A DNA stretch of 33,741 nucleotides from a virus: IMG/VR virus record IMGVR_UViG_3300035703_000279, positions 1-33,741 of that record. One strand, written 5' to 3'. Below are positions 13,476 to 22,530 of the stretch, one piece after another. The notes under the pieces were generated by a model that made no database searches, was not told the origin of the DNA, and was given only the letters and a program-made list of their open reading frames with translations. Position numbers and translations under genes: made by a program. How positions within the stretch are numbered: position 1 is the stretch's first letter; each line of letters opens with the position of its first letter.

Positions 13476-14167
13476 TGGTAGTCTCCCATCTGGTAGATGC
13501 GGAGGATGCTGTCGACAGCCAGCGGAGTCTCGGTGCCGAACGCGCCGACAGCCTCCCTGTGCTCGTACCAGTGCGCCACCAGCATCAGGATTGCCTGACG
13601 CATCAGCGCAGGACAGTCGGCAGGCGTGGTGCCATAGCCGACCACGAAGTCCACTTCGACAGCGTTCGACTTGCCCGGCTGCGTGAGCGGCCAGTATTTC
13701 ATCGGAGGTAGCTGAAGGCACGCAGGGTTGCTGCTCAGGTCGAGTTCATAGTCGGTGCTAACAGTCAGCGTCTGCTGTGTGCCGTTGCCGTCGTAGTACC
13801 GCACTCGAGGCATGGCGTAGGCATAGCCGTCGCCGGTGGTGACAGCCGTCACCGGACCTCGAGGTAGTTCGATGGGCGATCCGACATAGGTATCAAAGTT
13901 GTAGCGCCATGTGCGGCGCATGGTCTCATATGGGCCGTTAAAGAACCTCGGTTGCTCCAGCGGACCACCGGGGAATGTATCGAGCGTCATGCGCCATGTG
14001 GTGCGCACCAACGAGCGACGAGTGAACCGCTCGACATGGTCTCGAGCGGCACTGATGAGCCCGCTAATAATGTCATCGTCTGTCGAGTTGTCCTGCCGGA
14101 GCCAGGACTTGGCTGTCGCCAAGGTCACTGGCTCGGAGGCACATGGTGTCAGTACGGAGAGTGCCAT
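13472..14167 (-). CDS. Head-tail connector (phage gp6/phiE125 gp8 type)
   Basis: A 231-residue protein. The N-terminal helical part PVTLATAKSWLRQDNSTDDDIISGLISAARDHVERFTRRSLVRTTW is the signature of the gp6-like/phiE125 gp8 connector family. A beta insertion and a C-terminal helical segment (CPALMRQAILMLVAHWYEHREAVG) with the usual LVAHWYE(H/N)RE motif follow. It forms the connector ring beneath the portal. Confidence 0.88.
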   Translation of the reverse strand: MALSVLTPCASEPVTLATAKSWLRQDNSTDDDIISGLISAARDHVERFTRRSLVRTTWRMTLDTFPGGPLEQPRFFNGPYETMRRTWRYNFDTYVGSPIELPRGPVTAVTTGDGYAYAMPRVRYYDGNGTQQTLTVSTDYELDLSSNPACLQLPPMKYWPLTQPGKSNAVEVDFVVGYGTTPADCPALMRQAILMLVAHWYEHREAVGAFGTETPLAVDSILRIYQMGDYQ

Positions 14168-14173
14168 GGGTGC

Positions 14174-14353
14174 TTATCTCCGTTCCTTGATCCTCGATCT
14201 CTTGGACTCGCCAGTCTCAGGGTCTGAGACAATGACGATAGCGTATTCAGCGTCCACCAGTCGCTTGGCTTCGGCCTCGTCGACCTCTAGCAGGTCGCCC
14301 GGTCTCCAAGACAAGGTGTCACTTGCCAAGGAGACGAGTAGTTGGATTTTCAT
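14174..14353 (-). CDS. 59-residue small head-region protein
   Basis: The ORF starts MKIQLLVSLASDTLSWRPGD, continues LLEVDEAEAKRLVDAEYA and ends with a basic tail (KRSRIKERR). GGAGGC lies a few bases before the ATG. Short proteins of this design (beta-hairpin, then a DEAEAKRLV.AG.A segment) are often found between capsid and connector genes in HK97-type phages. Function is unknown. Confidence 0.75.
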   Translation of the reverse strand: MKIQLLVSLASDTLSWRPGDLLEVDEAEAKRLVDAEYAIVIVSDPETGESKRSRIKERR

Positions 14354-14364
14354 GCTGCCTCCGA

Positions 14365-15789
14365 TTACGCCTGTGTGAGGAGGCGGATCGCGGTGGACAT
14401 GAGGACCTTGGCGTCGGTACGGAGGAACGCGGTGAAGGCGACCTGTCCGTATTCGGCGTAGCGCTCATCGAGGCGAACGATCTGAACATCAAGGGCATCA
14501 CGGATGATGTACTTGCTGAAATCGCCGAAGAGCACAGTCTTGGCGCCAGTGGCGATGCTGCTGGCCATCGAGTTGTTGATGACGACCGGGTAGCCGAACA
14601 AGCGGTCTGGCTCACCAACGATGTACGACTCGCTGAAGATCGGCCGGCCCAAGGTGTCTTGGAGCTTGCGGATCGCAAGTAGTACGTTGTCGTGCATCAT
14701 GAACTTCGCGTCCTGACGATAGGCGCGGTCCACACTGTGCACGAGGCCGAGCAGGTCGTTGACAGCGATGGCGGTGGCCGATGCTGCGGTCACGCCAGCG
14801 GTTGCACCCGTCACCAGACCCTGTGGCTGGCTAGAGCCAGTACCAGTCGAGAAGTGATCAGCCTGAATGCGGCCCAGACGTTCGCCGAGCTGCTCGCCGA
14901 GAAGGCTTGGGATGTCGACGATACTGTCCTGAAGCAGCTCGATGGAGCACAGGACCAATTTGGAGGAGTACTTGTAGCTGTTCAGTGTGACCTTGCTGAA
15001 CGCCAGATCCTGCGCGTTGAACGCAGTGTTTTCCGCGATGATTTCACCTTTGTTAGCGGTGTCGTTCATCGTTGGGATGTCGTATGGGTTGCCCGTGGAA
15101 GTACGGATAACCTGAGCGACTTCACGGACGTTCGCGTAGTAAAGCAACTGTTTTTCAAGCGCATCGCTCAAAGTGGTCTGAACCAAGTAGCCACCACCGC
15201 CTACGGTGCCAACCGACTGAGCCCGATGCTCTTCAGTTTTGGCGCGGGCGATAGCGTCAACGCGGCTGGTTGGAGCTTTTGCCCACAGGTTGGCGGTGAT
15301 TGCGCGAGTTTGAAGGCCGAGGCCTACGCGCTCTGCTGCGGATGCCTGTTCGCTGGTGGTAAGGCCAGTCGGCTGCAGCGCCCAGCCACGCAGTGCGTTG
15401 CTGTGGTCGGCATGAGCACGACGGTCGTTGAGGTCGCTGACGTAGGCTGGAACGCCCACTGGCATGCGTGGAGCCTTGGCACGGCCTGCTGCATTGCGGC
15501 GCAGGATGGTCAGGCGAGACTCGAGACCCTTGATGGATTTATTGTTCTGCTCTTCGGCGACCACGGCAGGAGTTGCTTCGTCGACTTCAACCATATCTTC
15601 GTCTCTATCAGCGGCGACTGCTTCTTCGACTGCTGACACGCGAGCATCGAGATCGGCAACCTTGGCGGTCAGCTCGTCCCACATGCCCTGCTCTTCTGGC
15701 GTCAGCTCGCGCTTGGCGAGAGTCTCGATCTTGCTTACGAGAAGCTTGCGCTCTTCGATAAGTTGATCGATAATAGCGGCTCGTTTCAT
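14365..15789 (-). CDS. HK97-family major capsid protein
   Basis: A 474-residue protein. Residues 1-100 form a helical delta/scaffold domain (IDQLIEERKLLVSKIETLAKRELTPEEQGMWDEL...) that the protease should remove. The HK97 fold follows, with GGGGYLVQTTLSDALEKQLLYYANVRE, ENTAFNAQDLAFSKVTLNSYKYSSKLVLCSIELLQDS and FGYPVVINNSMAS...KTVLFGDFSKYIIRD. GGAGT precedes the ATG. It forms the icosahedral shell, and the cleavage site is expected near residue 100. Confidence 0.95.
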   Translation of the reverse strand: MKRAAIIDQLIEERKLLVSKIETLAKRELTPEEQGMWDELTAKVADLDARVSAVEEAVAADRDEDMVEVDEATPAVVAEEQNNKSIKGLESRLTILRRNAAGRAKAPRMPVGVPAYVSDLNDRRAHADHSNALRGWALQPTGLTTSEQASAAERVGLGLQTRAITANLWAKAPTSRVDAIARAKTEEHRAQSVGTVGGGGYLVQTTLSDALEKQLLYYANVREVAQVIRTSTGNPYDIPTMNDTANKGEIIAENTAFNAQDLAFSKVTLNSYKYSSKLVLCSIELLQDSIVDIPSLLGEQLGERLGRIQADHFSTGTGSSQPQGLVTGATAGVTAASATAIAVNDLLGLVHSVDRAYRQDAKFMMHDNVLLAIRKLQDTLGRPIFSESYIVGEPDRLFGYPVVINNSMASSIATGAKTVLFGDFSKYIIRDALDVQIVRLDERYAEYGQVAFTAFLRTDAKVLMSTAIRLLTQA

Positions 15790-15843
15790 ATCGGACTCCT
15801 AAATAGGTAATTGAACCATATGCGTAACATATTGCCGACACGA

Positions 15844-16395
15844 TCAGCGTGAGATGCGCCGATAGCGAGCCAGCCAGAGTTGACGATCACGGAACGACAT
15901 CATGCCGATCCGCATCGACCTGAGTGCCGCTGTCGTGTCCGGATAGGCAGGTACAGCGACCACAGAGACTTCATGGAGATTTACATCGTTAAGCGTGCGG
16001 ATGCGCTTGACACCATCGGAGCCAGGGCCCCAAGAGTCGCCACCATCTGGAACGGAGAAAGCAAACGACATCTGGGATATGTCGCCACGCTTGAGTAGCT
16101 CACGCAGGTCTCGGGCATAGCTTGTATCAGGCAGATCGATCTCGACTCCCAGACCTTTCTCATCGCTGCGCAGCCTAAGTGTGCCGGCCGACATCCTGCC
16201 GATCACCATGGAGTCGTCGTGCCCTATTAGCGCACGCACATCGACTCGTTCCTTGATGGATCGCTCGAAGGCAGTACTGGCCACGACCTCGCGGAAACCA
16301 CCAAGGTCCTCGCTCATCGGTCCGTACACGGCGGCATAGCCGATCACTTTGTTACCTTCGGCCTGAACCGTACCACCTGCCCTGATCTCGATCAT
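15844..16395 (-). CDS. HK97-type prohead protease (U35)
   Basis: A 183-residue protein from ATG 16395, which overlaps the portal stop (ATGA). Family motifs are GYAAVYGPMSEDLGGFREVV, the His of RALIGHDDSMVIGR, RDLRELLKRGDISQMSFAF (Ser nucleophile region) and VNLHEVSVVAVPAYPDT. It trims the capsid delta domain and itself during maturation. Confidence 0.93.
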   Translation of the reverse strand: MIEIRAGGTVQAEGNKVIGYAAVYGPMSEDLGGFREVVASTAFERSIKERVDVRALIGHDDSMVIGRMSAGTLRLRSDEKGLGVEIDLPDTSYARDLRELLKRGDISQMSFAFSVPDGGDSWGPGSDGVKRIRTLNDVNLHEVSVVAVPAYPDTTAALRSMRIGMMSFRDRQLWLARYRRISR

Positions 16396-17915
16396 GGCTG
16401 CGCTCCTGGTGTGCCGATGGGTCGCCACTTGATTCGCCAGCCGTGCTCACCACCGGGCACTTCCGGAGGCACTAGCTCGCGCTCTCGCTCGATGCCGCAT
16501 ATGCGGCAGCGATTGGTGCTGCCGTGTTCGCACGACATGATCTGATGCTCGGTCATCGCGGCAGCCAGACGCACAACAGACTCATGCGTGACAGGCAGAT
16601 CGTTGGTCTCTTCTGGCTCGTCGATGGAGTTCTCGCCTGCCGTGGTTGGGGTGTCCGCAGGAGTGACGGAACCCACGGCAGGCGAGGATGACGGTGCGCT
16701 CGGTCCGGTCGGCGCATTGATCGGTTGCATGTTCAGCGGCTGCATGTAGACATCGCCGCCCTCGATTGGCTCTAAATTCTCCTTGGCTCGGATCTCATTG
16801 ACGCTTAACCATCCCCAGTTGCGACCGACAGCGTATGCCGCGTAGCGGGCCGACTGATCTGCTCGCAGCAGATCCTCGATCTGGTGCTCAGCGTAGTAGC
16901 AGCTCTGCTCGTAGGTGTTGAGCAGCTTCGCCCGGACCTCCTGCTCGATGCGGATCAGCCATGGGCGCAGGGTCTCCGTCAGGAAGACCATGTTCTCCAT
17001 CTCCATGGTGGAGTATGACTGGCTACTACTGTCTCGAAGCTTGCTGAGCGGGATGTTGAACCACCGAGCGATTTCGGCGAGCTGGAACTGGCGGGTCTGA
17101 AGGAACTGCGCATCCTCGGGAGGGATGCCCAGAGCGCTCCACGTCATGCCCTCCTCGAGGACTGCCACGCGGTGAGCGTTGTTGACGCCTTGGTGAAGGC
17201 GCTCAAAGTCTTGGCGCAGCCTGCCGCGAGCATCGTCGCTGAGCCTGCCGGGATGGGTAAGCGCGCCAGAAGGGCGAGCGCCAGCACCAAAGAACTTGGC
17301 GCCGAACCGCTCCGATGCCATCGTCAGGCCGATGCTCTCACGGGCCATCTTAATAACAGAATAGCCGAGCATGCCATCGAAACCGAGGCCTTTAATGTGG
17401 AACACATCACGGGACTGCAGGACTCGCCTGCCAACCTGTGGCTGCATGTACTCGTAGTTCAGCATCTCGCTGAATGGGTTGCGCACGACTGTCATCCAGT
17501 CAGGGCGCAGTATCTTCAGCTCGAGGACGTTGCCGGCTGAGTCTCGCTCTATCTCGGCGAACGCGTTGCCGTAGAGCAAGACGTGGTGCATTAACGTCTC
17601 AGTCCACACCAGTGCGGAGATCTCGCCACAGGGTTGATGCAGGAGGATCTCATAGAGTGGGTGATGGCTGGCACGCTTCCGGGCACCGTTCGGCCCATGC
17701 TCGTAAAGGATCAGCGGGAGCGATGCTACCGTCTCTGATATGACACGCACGGCAGACCATACGCCGGCAGACTGCAGGGCGATCGACTCGGTGACGACAA
17801 CACCGGCATCGGAGCCGTGGCCACCAAATAACGTGACGAGTGCAGGATCCCGCAGACTATACGTCGCACGGGACTCTAGACCGATAAGAGACTTGAGTCG
17901 ATCGAATATGCGCAT
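16392..17915 (-). CDS. Portal protein (HK97 family)
   Basis: A 507-residue protein with the typical pattern SAVRVISETVASLPLILYE, LYGNAFAEIERD, VFHIKGLGFDGMLGYSVIKMARESIGL, FARLHQG-type (FERLHQGVNNAHRVAVLEEGMTW) and FNIPLSKLRDSSSQSYSTMEMENMVF. The C-terminal tail after residue 420 is longer than usual and contains a four-Cys/His patch (CEHGSTNRCRICG) that may bind zinc, followed by the coupled protease start. It forms the dodecameric DNA entry channel. Confidence 0.93.
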   Translation of the reverse strand: MRIFDRLKSLIGLESRATYSLRDPALVTLFGGHGSDAGVVVTESIALQSAGVWSAVRVISETVASLPLILYEHGPNGARKRASHHPLYEILLHQPCGEISALVWTETLMHHVLLYGNAFAEIERDSAGNVLELKILRPDWMTVVRNPFSEMLNYEYMQPQVGRRVLQSRDVFHIKGLGFDGMLGYSVIKMARESIGLTMASERFGAKFFGAGARPSGALTHPGRLSDDARGRLRQDFERLHQGVNNAHRVAVLEEGMTWSALGIPPEDAQFLQTRQFQLAEIARWFNIPLSKLRDSSSQSYSTMEMENMVFLTETLRPWLIRIEQEVRAKLLNTYEQSCYYAEHQIEDLLRADQSARYAAYAVGRNWGWLSVNEIRAKENLEPIEGGDVYMQPLNMQPINAPTGPSAPSSSPAVGSVTPADTPTTAGENSIDEPEETNDLPVTHESVVRLAAAMTEHQIMSCEHGSTNRCRICGIERERELVPPEVPGGEHGWRIKWRPIGTPGAQP

Positions 17916-17944
17916 ACCCAGAAGCTAACGTAACGGTGGCACGA

Positions 17945-18385
17945 TTAGCGCCAGACAGCGATGCCCCACGACCGATAGGTGGCACCCATGCGATCGATGT
18001 CATGCCACGACCGTTTCCACGAAGGCTTCGGCTGGTCCATAGGACCCTCGGCGGGATCCTGATAGTGGATGCGATCGAACTCCACGCCAGCGACGACCAC
18101 ATAATGTCCGACACCCGATGCGCTCACGAGGCAGATCACCGGCCTGCCGATGGTGGTATGGTGGTGCAGATCCTGCAGGCTCATCTCCCCCGATATCACT
18201 CGGAGACCTACGCCACGCAGCATCGACTCGATGGCCCGAGGGTCGGTGCCGTTGATGACATTGCAGGACAACGGAGCCAGATCGCCCGGAGTGACACGCC
18301 TGCGCAGGTGCTTTAGGACAGTCAGGACTGCCGTATATCCGCAGTCGTGCTGTGCGTTCTGCCTGAGATCGGGGAGAGCGATCAT
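17945..18385 (-). CDS. Peptidase C39-like cysteine protease
   Basis: A 146-residue protein that is essentially one C39 domain: Gln9/Cys15 in RQNAQHDCGYTAVLTVLKHL, His94 in GVGHYVVVAGVEFDRIHYQDP, and Asp110. C39 enzymes usually cut at double-Gly leaders; here no transporter is present. It is coupled to terL by ATGA and precedes the portal gene, so a role in virion maturation or in processing an internal protein is likely. This position is not part of the standard HK97 module. Confidence 0.82.
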   Translation of the reverse strand: MIALPDLRQNAQHDCGYTAVLTVLKHLRRRVTPGDLAPLSCNVINGTDPRAIESMLRGVGLRVISGEMSLQDLHHHTTIGRPVICLVSASGVGHYVVVAGVEFDRIHYQDPAEGPMDQPKPSWKRSWHDIDRMGATYRSWGIAVWR

Positions 18386-19935
18386 AGCATCGATAGCCCT
18401 CGGCCTTCATAGACGCTGGTGCCAGCAACCTCGCCGATCCTGCTTCTGGCTGTGGCCATGATCGCAGCGATGGCCACGTCGATCTTCTCAGTGCTCTTGC
18501 CCTTGCTCGGTTTGACGTTGCCGGCGCTGTCCTGCTCGATCACGGCATTGCCCAGGCACCACCGAAGCACAGGGTGGCCATCATGCCGGATCCGCTTCTG
18601 CATGATCAGCGTCTCGAAGTCTTTGGAGGCGGGACTCATCGAGGCATATCCCTGACCGAAGGCCACCACCGACAGGCCATCCATCTGGAGCTGCTGCGCC
18701 AGTTGTGCAGCGTTCCAGCGGTCGATGGCGATATCACGGATCTGATACTTCAGCCCGAGCTCGGTGATGCGTGACCGGATCAGCTCGTAGTCGATCACAT
18801 CCCCATCGACTAGCTCGATGTGGCCTGCTGCCGCCCACTGGTCGTATCTCGTTTTGTTGCGGCGCTCTCGCTCCCGCAGGCAGCCCTTCGGAGCCCAGCA
18901 GAACGGCAACAGCCAGACCTGATCGTCGATAGGGAACGCCAGCACCAGCGCCGACAAGTCCGTGGTGGTCGATAGGTCGAGCCCTGCCCAGCATGGACGA
19001 CCAGCGAGGTCCGGCATTTCGCCCTTACATGCGTCCCACCTGTCGAGTGCCACCCAGCGCACGCTGGATTCTGTCCACTGGTTGAGATGCAGACGGCGGA
19101 ACGCCTGCTCGCGCATCGGTGATGCCTGTGCCTCAACGACGCTCTGCACGAAGTACTCTGGTCGCACCGAGACGCCATAGCCGGGGTTGGCCTTGCGCCA
19201 CGTCGCCTCAAGTCGCCAGTCGTCGCTATCCGGAGCACCGTATAGCACCGGCAAGAACGTCGGGTCGACGATGGTGCCGTCCGTCACGCCTCGAGCGTAA
19301 CTGTGGAGTTCATAACACAGAGACTCTCGATCGTAGCCTGCCGTGGTGAGCGCAACGGTGAGTGGGTTGCGCCGAGCGCCTGTGGATGTGGTGAGCGTGT
19401 CCCAGAGCTCACGGTCCCGCTGGCAGTGCACCTCGTCGAACACGATACCGGAGCAGGACATGCCGTGCTTGGTGTGCGCATCGGCCGAGATGGCCCGCAT
19501 GCGCCTGCCATCCTTCGTGACGATCTCCTTGCGAAGGACAGTACACTTAGATTCTAGAGTTTGGCAGTTCCTGACCATCTGTGCTGCGATATCAAACACG
19601 ATCGAGGCTTGGTCTCTATCGGCAGCGGCACATACCACCTCGGCACCGGGCTCGCCATCACCGAGCAGAAGGTACAACGCAATGCCAGCGGCAAGCGTTG
19701 ACTTCCCATTTTTGCGCGGTATCTCAATGTACGATGTACGGTATCGGCGTGTGCCATCGGCATTTATATCGCCGAACATTGGCCGAATGATGTCTCGCCA
19801 TTGCCATTCCGACAGGGTGAACGGCTTGCCTGCTAACTCGCCTTTAGAGTGCGATAGGAAGTGCTCGAAGAATAGGCGGGCCTTCTCTTCAGGGCGCAGC
19901 TCCTTATTTCTGCTTGCGCCCTTTAATTGTGCCAT
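18382..19935 (-). CDS. terL: Terminase large subunit
   Basis: A 517-residue packaging motor and nuclease. The Walker A-like IPRKNGKST is at 72-80, Walker B GIVFDEVH at 163-170 and the coupling motif ALTTAGYDRES follows. The nuclease Asp region CWAGLDLSTTTDLSALVLAF and the late DVAIAAIMA Asp complete the RNase H-like active site. This is the Terminase_1/HK97-type large subunit. It is preceded by terS with 8 nt between genes. Confidence 0.96.
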   Translation of the reverse strand: MAQLKGASRNKELRPEEKARLFFEHFLSHSKGELAGKPFTLSEWQWRDIIRPMFGDINADGTRRYRTSYIEIPRKNGKSTLAAGIALYLLLGDGEPGAEVVCAAADRDQASIVFDIAAQMVRNCQTLESKCTVLRKEIVTKDGRRMRAISADAHTKHGMSCSGIVFDEVHCQRDRELWDTLTTSTGARRNPLTVALTTAGYDRESLCYELHSYARGVTDGTIVDPTFLPVLYGAPDSDDWRLEATWRKANPGYGVSVRPEYFVQSVVEAQASPMREQAFRRLHLNQWTESSVRWVALDRWDACKGEMPDLAGRPCWAGLDLSTTTDLSALVLAFPIDDQVWLLPFCWAPKGCLRERERRNKTRYDQWAAAGHIELVDGDVIDYELIRSRITELGLKYQIRDIAIDRWNAAQLAQQLQMDGLSVVAFGQGYASMSPASKDFETLIMQKRIRHDGHPVLRWCLGNAVIEQDSAGNVKPSKGKSTEKIDVAIAAIMATARSRIGEVAGTSVYEGRGLSML

Positions 19936-19943
19936 ATTATTCG

Positions 19944-20369
19944 CTACCCCAGAATTCTAAGTGCGAGATCGTCAATATCATCCTCGCGTCTTCCAACTGC
20001 ATCAATGTTGTCCCGCCGGCCCTTACGACTCCGAGGCGTCAGCATCAGGACGGTGAATGTGGATCTAAGCTGACTCTCAGCGTTGCGCAACTCTCCCCAC
20101 AATGGGTGCATCCGCTGGACTCCTCGTTCGTCAGCCATAACAAAAGGTTCTTTGGCCGCTGCCAATCTCATTGCCTCTACTCTTGCCAATTGGTGAGCGG
20201 CCATGATAAGCACCTCGGCGTCTGCCGCCGCGACCCCTGTACCGGAGGTTTGGCTGATCCGGGAACATAGACGGATCCAGCACTTCTTGACATCCGCTGG
20301 CAGGCCCTTTGGCGGCTCCTGCGACATCGATGGAATGTCGTTCCGCATTGGTTTCCTCCCGCGCGCCAT
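19944..20369 (-). CDS. terS: Terminase small subunit (P27 family)
   Basis: A 141-residue protein from ATG 20369 with GGAGA upstream. The sequence MARGRKPMRNDIPSMSQEPP is followed by a helical body (VKKCWIRLCSRI...AADAEVLIMAAHQLARVEAMRL, GELRNAESQLRSTFTVLMLTPRSR). This matches the P27/phage terminase small subunit pattern, in which the final LTPxSR is characteristic. It recognises phage DNA for packaging. Its first 239 nt are overlapped in another frame by the GIY-YIG ORF. Confidence 0.85.
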   Translation of the reverse strand: MARGRKPMRNDIPSMSQEPPKGLPADVKKCWIRLCSRISQTSGTGVAAADAEVLIMAAHQLARVEAMRLAAAKEPFVMADERGVQRMHPLWGELRNAESQLRSTFTVLMLTPRSRKGRRDNIDAVGRREDDIDDLALRILG

Positions 20370-21366
20370 AGCTTTCTCCTTGCATGCCCAGCCTTGAAAA
20401 CAACTCCTTGAGACAACCCACATCAAGGTCAACCGTCTGCCATGCCTCAGTGTACCCATCGAACCGTTCACGGAATGCCAACTGCCCTCGAGGGATGCTG
20501 AGTCCATCCAATCGTTGCTTTATTTCATTTTCGATTGATTTCGCCAACGCACCATTGATCGGGCCGAGCAAATCTAAGGAACTCCACCCATTCACTCTGT
20601 GCCGGTTCATGCGGCCGCCAGTCCCATTAACGGTATTGGTGATACCAACCTTTAATTGACCAGGCCGACTGATCAGGTAGACCCAGCCATTCTTGCTGGG
20701 ATCATATGTCGATTTGGCGCAGCTAGGGCATCCGATGGCTGCGACAATCCTGCCTCGTATCTCTGCATAATAATAAAGCTCGCACATCGAGCACTGCCAA
20801 AGCGCTTTTACATGAGACCATCTACTGACCTTAGTTGTATCAAATACTGCCTGTGATACTAAATGAGGGTCTGTCTGAGACAGTGGCTTCTCGAATGCCC
20901 GGTTGCGCAAGCCAGCATACCGCTGAGCGCATTCTGGACATCCAGCCTTTGATTTCGCTCGCCGAACAACCGGAGCTTGCCACTTATGGCCGCACCGGCA
21001 CAACCACGTCGCCACATACGACGAGCCAGAAAGTAATATGTTCGGATCACCGACAACCATCGCTCGAGCCAGAGCGGGATGAGTTTGAGCCAAAGGTTGT
21101 TTGCGTCCCCAAGGTGTCGACTCATTAGAAACAGACCCATGCTTTCGCATCTGCCCAATATGCCTAGTGCACAAACCCTTCTTGCCCAGAGCTTGTCTGC
21201 CGCAAGCACTTACCGAGCATTCTTGTGGCTTTCTTGATGAGTGGAACCTGTCACGTATGACGCCATGCTTTGCTAGCTGAAGATTATGCTTCTTGCAATG
21301 CGAGCCTGAGCTCACTATCCAAAGACATCCATCAACCGTACAGATGCGATCTTTGCCGGACTTCAT
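20131..21366 (-). CDS. Zinc-ribbon GIY-YIG-like endonuclease (candidate homing enzyme)
   Basis: The ORF has 411 codons. N-terminal CxxxxC zinc motifs (residues 9-70) are followed by two DUF4379-like modules (about 95-150 with WLCRCGHKWQAPV...GCPECA, and 157-218 with LWQCSMCELYY...GCPSCA). A GIY-YIG-like domain follows from about 228 (GWVYLISRPGQLKVGITN, with Glu in AKSIENEIKQRL). Only residues 1-332 are free of overlap; the last 79 codons read terS out of frame and look like shadow sequence, so the original stop may be lost. It is inserted directly before terS, a typical place for homing endonucleases. Confidence 0.72.
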   Translation of the reverse strand: MKSGKDRICTVDGCLWIVSSGSHCKKHNLQLAKHGVIRDRFHSSRKPQECSVSACGRQALGKKGLCTRHIGQMRKHGSVSNESTPWGRKQPLAQTHPALARAMVVGDPNILLSGSSYVATWLCRCGHKWQAPVVRRAKSKAGCPECAQRYAGLRNRAFEKPLSQTDPHLVSQAVFDTTKVSRWSHVKALWQCSMCELYYYAEIRGRIVAAIGCPSCAKSTYDPSKNGWVYLISRPGQLKVGITNTVNGTGGRMNRHRVNGWSSLDLLGPINGALAKSIENEIKQRLDGLSIPRGQLAFRERFDGYTEAWQTVDLDVGCLKELFSRLGMQGESYGAREETNAERHSIDVAGAAKGPASGCQEVLDPSMFPDQPNLRYRGRGGRRRGAYHGRSPIGKSRGNEIGSGQRTFCYG

Positions 21367-21448
21367 GTAAGTCGACCCCGATATGCAATGAATTTCTCTT
21401 CTGATACACTGGCGGTCATCGGCTCAATATAGCCAACATATTCGCCCC

Positions 21449-22321
21449 CTACGTCGGTATTGCTCTGAATGAAACTTCAGAAGTTCTGCTATCATTTTTT
21501 CGCGTCGATTGAAATTCGAGCCACCATCCGCCGTGAGGTCTCGCGGCGCGCCCCTTCTCAGTGTGCCAGCCGTCGCCGCTTTCATCTTTCCACGCGCCGC
21601 ATCTTAAAAATAGCTGACGATTTTGCTCGACGTTGCCCCGAGATGTGAGCCGGATCATGATGTTCTCGTCCACATTGCGACGATGGATGTGGCCGCTAAC
21701 GTAGATGTCTGCCTCATATTGTCTCTGCGTCCTCGAGTGATCGATCATGCCACGTGTCACCTCGCCACCGCCGCCGTAGCCGTGGTGATACAGCAGTCGA
21801 GTGAGGGCCACATGCTTTGCGCTTTGTGGGAACAGATGGCGAGCCATCACGAACCCCCAGTACGGCGCACACACGACGCGGCTGCCATTACTGCGGAGCA
21901 GGCCGACCAGCCGTTGCAGCAAGTCAACCTCGTGCCGCTTCTTGACGCTGGTCTCATGATTGCCGTAGCTCATCAGAGCAATGCTGTCCGCATAGGGTGC
22001 GAACCACTCGGCAGCGGTGTCGACCAAACTGTCGAGGTAGTTGCCACATCGATGCTCAGGGCGCAGGGTGTCAGCCGAGGCGCGTGGATCCCACTTGCCC
22101 TGCATCGCGTCGAAGATGTCACCGAACATAAGGACGGGTGAGCCTGTCGCCTTAGCCTCGCCTAATGTGGCGGCCAGCTCATCACGCAGGCAGTGGGCGC
22201 TGTCCCAGTGGAGATCAGCCAGCAGCAGGACGCGGCGCACAGACCCGATGGCGCCGTGGTTAATGGTCAGCTTGTGGCAGTGTGTGTCCGAGCGCTCGAT
22301 GCTCCACCATGGATCTGTCAT
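21449..22321 (-). CDS. Calcineurin-like metallophosphoesterase
   Basis: A 290-residue protein with the complete two-metal motif set: Asp36/His38 (LLADLHWD), Asp68 (MFGDIFD), Asn121/His122 (YGNHE), His179/180 (YHHGYGG) and His211/213 (SGHIHRR). It resembles phage calcineurin-like phosphoesterases of unknown substrate; nuclease or nucleotidase activity is equally possible. It lies between the fibre block and the packaging genes. Confidence 0.85.
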   Translation of the reverse strand: MTDPWWSIERSDTHCHKLTINHGAIGSVRRVLLLADLHWDSAHCLRDELAATLGEAKATGSPVLMFGDIFDAMQGKWDPRASADTLRPEHRCGNYLDSLVDTAAEWFAPYADSIALMSYGNHETSVKKRHEVDLLQRLVGLLRSNGSRVVCAPYWGFVMARHLFPQSAKHVALTRLLYHHGYGGGGEVTRGMIDHSRTQRQYEADIYVSGHIHRRNVDENIMIRLTSRGNVEQNRQLFLRCGAWKDESGDGWHTEKGRAARPHGGWWLEFQSTRKNDSRTSEVSFRAIPT

Positions 22322-22324
22322 GTC

Positions 22325-22530
22325 TCAACCTCTGGTTGGTGTCAGACTCTCCAGTGGATCATGCTGACTGCCGGATCGGCTGCTGGCTTCGGGCGCTTCG
22401 GCGCAGGCCTCGGTGCTGGCTGAGCTACTGGTCTTCTCACTGGCGCGACGTACCGCCGCACCTGAGGCGCAGGCGATGGTCATGTCGGGCACGGTGGCGC
22501 AGACAGCATGAGCCAGATCATTGCGATCAT
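22325..22530 (-). other. Two tiny coupled ORFs or a TGA-interrupted small gene
   Basis: An ATG at 22530 overlaps the fibre stop (TGATG) and opens MIAMIWLMLSAPPCPT, then stops at TGA (22480-22482). The same frame continues with a Pro/Ala/Arg-rich 45-codon stretch to 22342. A second frame starts by ATGA at 22483 and runs 52 codons to 22325, just before the phosphoesterase. The hydrophobic leader suggests a membrane or lipoprotein peptide. Which reading is genuine is undecided. Confidence 0.3.

Noticed and set aside
14692-15636. + strand ORF of 314 residues
   Set aside because: It lies entirely antisense to the major capsid gene and has no motif or start signal.
18810-19238. 142-codon ORF inside terL
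   Set aside because: Out-of-frame shadow of the terminase coding sequence; Arg/Ser/Cys-rich with no domain.
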